Below are positions 61,984-64,000 of a DNA stretch of 64,000 nt, piece after piece. The notes under the pieces are model-generated. The model worked only from the letters and a program-made list of their open reading frames with translations. It was not told the DNA's origin and ran no database searches. A program made the position numbers and the translations under genes. This DNA is from Arthrobacter sp. Leaf141 (GTDB taxonomy: Bacteria; Actinomycetota; Actinomycetes; Actinomycetales; Micrococcaceae). Position 1 is the stretch's first letter; the number at the start of each line of letters is the position of its first letter. The DNA lies in the NCBI RefSeq assembly GCF_001424565.1, contig NZ_LMOL01000016.1, forward strand, positions 160,523-224,522. Reading direction: 5' to 3'.

Positions 61984-62455
61984 GTTAGTTACTCCAGTGG
62001 ATCAAAGGTGCGCCCACCCGATCAGAAAAAGGGGGAAGAACTGGCCGACGCTAAGTTTTGTATGTGCACACGCTTTCCCCCTACTACCCGGACGCGTTGC
62101 GGCTGGGAGATTTCGATGGGGCTAAAAAGCGGACACAAAGGACTTCACAACGTTAGGGCCTTTTGTGCCCCGGAGTCAAACCGGGAGCCATGCCGGCGGC
62201 TATCCCCAGCTGTGGCTAACCTGCCTGCCGGGCCTGTGGATGAAGTGTCCCGGGGGCCCGTTTTTCGAACCACACCCGTGTAATTATCCACAAGCCGATT
62301 GCCAGCTATCTTCTAGGCTTTTCATCCCCTAGAGTGGCTCAGTAGCCGATTATCCACGGACTGTGCATAACCCTGTGGATACAGCTGGGCCAGCCCCCTG
62401 GATTCCGGACTGGCTGCTGGCAATGCAGGCAAAGCAAGTTTTAGGGAACCGATTG
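61984..62455. promoter_or_regulatory. rpmH-dnaA divergent region with DnaA boxes
   Basis: 472 bases with divergent promoters for rpmH and dnaA. DnaA boxes or near matches: TGTGGATGA (62235-62243), TTATCCACA (62284-62292, perfect), TTATCCACG (62350-62358), TGTGCATAA (62362-62370, reads TTATGCACA on the other strand) and TGTGGATAC (62374-62382). Expected role: autoregulation of dnaA and part of the bipartite origin. Confidence 0.8.
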
Positions 62456-63877
62456 ATGACAGTAGACGAATCCAACCACGCCAATACTGTCGGAAGTTCC
62501 TGGCGGCGCGTTATCACCCTGCTGGAGCAGGACCACCGCGTTTCGCCCCGCCAGCGTGGTTTCGTCATTCTGGCCCAGGCCCAAGGCCTGATCGGATCCA
62601 CCCTCCTGGTGGCCGTTCCCAATGAGCTCACCCGCGAAGTTCTGCAGACCCAGGTCAAGGACGCCTTGGACGACGCCCTGCATAACGTCTTTTCCGAGGA
62701 CATCCGGTGCGCCATCGACGTGGACACCGATCTGGTTCCCCTGCACGCGGAGCCCGAACCCGTCGTCGAGCCTTCCTTCACTGCCGACCAGCTGATCGAG
62801 CAGAAGCCGCAGCCCATGCTGCCCAGCACCTCCCACGAGTTCGGCCGGCTCAACCCGAAGTATGTATTTGACACTTTTGTGATCGGCTCGTCGAATCGGT
62901 TTGCCCACGCCGCTGCAGTGGCCGTCGCCGAAGCCCCTGCCAAGGCCTACAACCCGCTTTTCATCTATGGCGATTCGGGCCTGGGCAAAACACACCTGCT
63001 GCACGCGATCGGGCATTATGCCCGCCGGCTGTACAGCGGCATCCGGGTCCGGTACGTCAACTCGGAGGAATTCACCAACGACTTCATCAACTCCATCCGG
63101 GATGACGAAGGCGCCAGCTTCAAGACCACGTACCGCAATGTGGATGTGCTCCTGATCGATGACATCCAGTTCCTGGCCGGCAAGGACCGGACGCTGGAGG
63201 AGTTCTTCCACACGTTCAACTCCCTGCATAACAACAACAAGCAGGTGGTCATCACCTCGGACCTGCCGCCCAAGCAGCTGGCAGGTTTCGAAGACCGGAT
63301 GAAGTCACGCTTCGAATGGGGCCTCCTGACGGACATCCAGCCCCCGGAACTGGAAACCCGCATCGCCATCCTCCGGAAGAAGGCCCTTAGCGAAGGGCTC
63401 TCCGCTCCGGACGACGCGCTGGAATACATCGCTTCCAAGATTTCCAGCAACATCCGCGAACTTGAGGGCGCCCTCATCCGGGTCACGGCCTTCGCCAGCC
63501 TGAACCGGCAGCCGGTCGATGTGGCACTCGCTGAGATGGTACTCAAGGACCTCATCACCGATGACGGGGCCCAGGAGATCACCTCGGCCCAGATCCTGCA
63601 GCAGACAGCTGAGTACTTCAAGCTCAGCATGGAAGAGCTGTGCAGCAAGTCCCGCACCCGGACCCTCGTCACGGCGCGCCAGATCGCCATGTACCTCTGC
63701 CGCGAGCTGACGGACATGTCATTGCCCAAGATCGGGCAGGAGCTCGGCGGCCGCGACCACACCACGGTGATCCACGCGGACCGGAAAATCCGTGAGCTGA
63801 TGGCCGAACGCCGTGTGATCTACAACCAGGTGACAGAGCTGACCAACCGGATCAAGCAGCAGCAGCGCGACTCCTGA
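62456..63877 (+). CDS. dnaA: Chromosomal replication initiator DnaA
   Basis: 473 aa. Domain I begins [20 protein letters not shown]; domain III is the AAA+ core with Walker [17 protein letters not shown] and Walker [15 protein letters not shown]; domain IV has the DnaA signature [16 protein letters not shown]. The linker (domain II) is short, about 90-130. ATG 62456 follows AGGGAACC; an in-frame GTG at 62363 sits inside a DnaA box and would add 31 unlikely residues. Transcription is rightward, toward oriC and dnaN outside the window. Confidence 0.96.
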   Translation: MTVDESNHANTVGSSWRRVITLLEQDHRVSPRQRGFVILAQAQGLIGSTLLVAVPNELTREVLQTQVKDALDDALHNVFSEDIRCAIDVDTDLVPLHAEPEPVVEPSFTADQLIEQKPQPMLPSTSHEFGRLNPKYVFDTFVIGSSNRFAHAAAVAVAEAPAKAYNPLFIYGDSGLGKTHLLHAIGHYARRLYSGIRVRYVNSEEFTNDFINSIRDDEGASFKTTYRNVDVLLIDDIQFLAGKDRTLEEFFHTFNSLHNNNKQVVITSDLPPKQLAGFEDRMKSRFEWGLLTDIQPPELETRIAILRKKALSEGLSAPDDALEYIASKISSNIRELEGALIRVTAFASLNRQPVDVALAEMVLKDLITDDGAQEITSAQILQQTAEYFKLSMEELCSKSRTRTLVTARQIAMYLCRELTDMSLPKIGQELGGRDHTTVIHADRKIRELMAERRVIYNQVTELTNRIKQQQRDS

Positions 63878-64000
63878 CCGCGCTTCTCTTACCTTATTAA
63901 CAGGCACATGTGGATAAGCCTGTGGATAGTTAAGGGGACAACCGCGCTTAATGGGCTTAAAACCCTTAAGCCGCCTGTGGATCAGCAAACCGGGCAAAAT
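63878..64000. other. oriC: Start of oriC (dnaA-dnaN intergenic), cut by window edge
   Basis: Three reverse-oriented DnaA boxes: TGTGGATAA (63909-63917, perfect), TGTGGATAG (63921-63929) and TGTGGATCA (63976-63984). An AT-richer dyad (GCTTAA-GGG / CCCTTAAGC, about 63947-63972) lies between them. In actinobacteria the origin lies between dnaA and dnaN; only its first 123 bases are here. Confidence 0.85.

Noticed and set aside
62363-62455. Longer dnaA start at GTG 62363
   Set aside because: Falls within DnaA boxes and adds residues with no similarity to DnaA domain I; ATG 62456 has a ribosome-binding site.
1-64000. CRISPR arrays, tRNA/rRNA genes, insertion sequences, prophage genes
   Set aside because: No regularly spaced repeats, no tRNA-like cloverleaf, no transposase or phage structural motifs were seen by eye; a dedicated scan was not possible.

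Overview
The window is about 64 kb of a high-GC actinobacterial chromosome. The order dnaA - rpmH - rnpA - yidD - yidC - jag - rsmG - parA - parB - (parS cluster) - trxA - trxB - murJ - NUDIX - cca is the conserved left side of the actinobacterial origin. Protein style and neighbours such as the separate MurJ/pseudokinase pair, the YbjJ-like MFS and the M18 aminopeptidase point to Micrococcaceae, most likely Arthrobacter/Pseudarthrobacter. The genus is an inference; the phylum is secure. oriC itself starts at the right edge, downstream of dnaA, and is cut by the window end.

Layout. 1-1313 (-): end of a GABA-permease-like transporter. 1780-4473 (+): large LAL/LuxR ATPase regulator. 4630-25090: surface polysaccharide locus in two convergent halves. 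The plus half holds a polyprenyl-phosphate sugar phosphotransferase, Gfo/Idh/MocA oxidoreductase, epimerase, two DegT-type aminotransferases, a NeuD/PglD-like acetyltransferase, a Wzx flippase and a glycosyltransferase. The minus half holds six glycosyltransferases (including a fused GT2-GT2 and a fused Alg14-Alg13), a Wzy-like polymerase and two Wzz-like membrane proteins. Together they could make an amino-deoxysugar nucleotide, prime it on undecaprenyl phosphate, extend, flip and polymerise it.

25334-40984 (all -): M18 aminopeptidase, NarL-type two-component system, an ABC exporter, a PAP2-DAG-kinase fusion, a YbjJ-like MFS with a DeoR regulator, an ABC-F protein, a lipoprotein-like class B PBP, a phytoene-desaturase-like oxidoreductase and a GT87 enzyme. 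41050-42549 (+): a GT39-like membrane glycosyltransferase ending at a perfect 21-bp terminator. The terminator is shared with a small convergent unit encoding two undescribed small proteins (46 and 31 aa). 43427-51685: histidine phosphatase, cca, NUDIX, murJ, a pseudokinase-like membrane protein, trxB and trxA. A textbook SigR-type promoter lies upstream of trxB.

51764-56336: a 4.6 kb gap with no convincing intact gene. It carries nine parS palindromes (a tenth sits just upstream of parA), two clusters of DnaA boxes flanking an AT-rich stretch, a long hairpin and two plausible gene relics. It looks like the centromere of the chromosome plus a possible DnaA-binding or origin-like element. 56337-63877: parB, parA, rsmG, jag, yidC, yidD, rnpA, rpmH (all -) and dnaA (+).

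No tRNA, rRNA, CRISPR array, insertion sequence or prophage was recognised.
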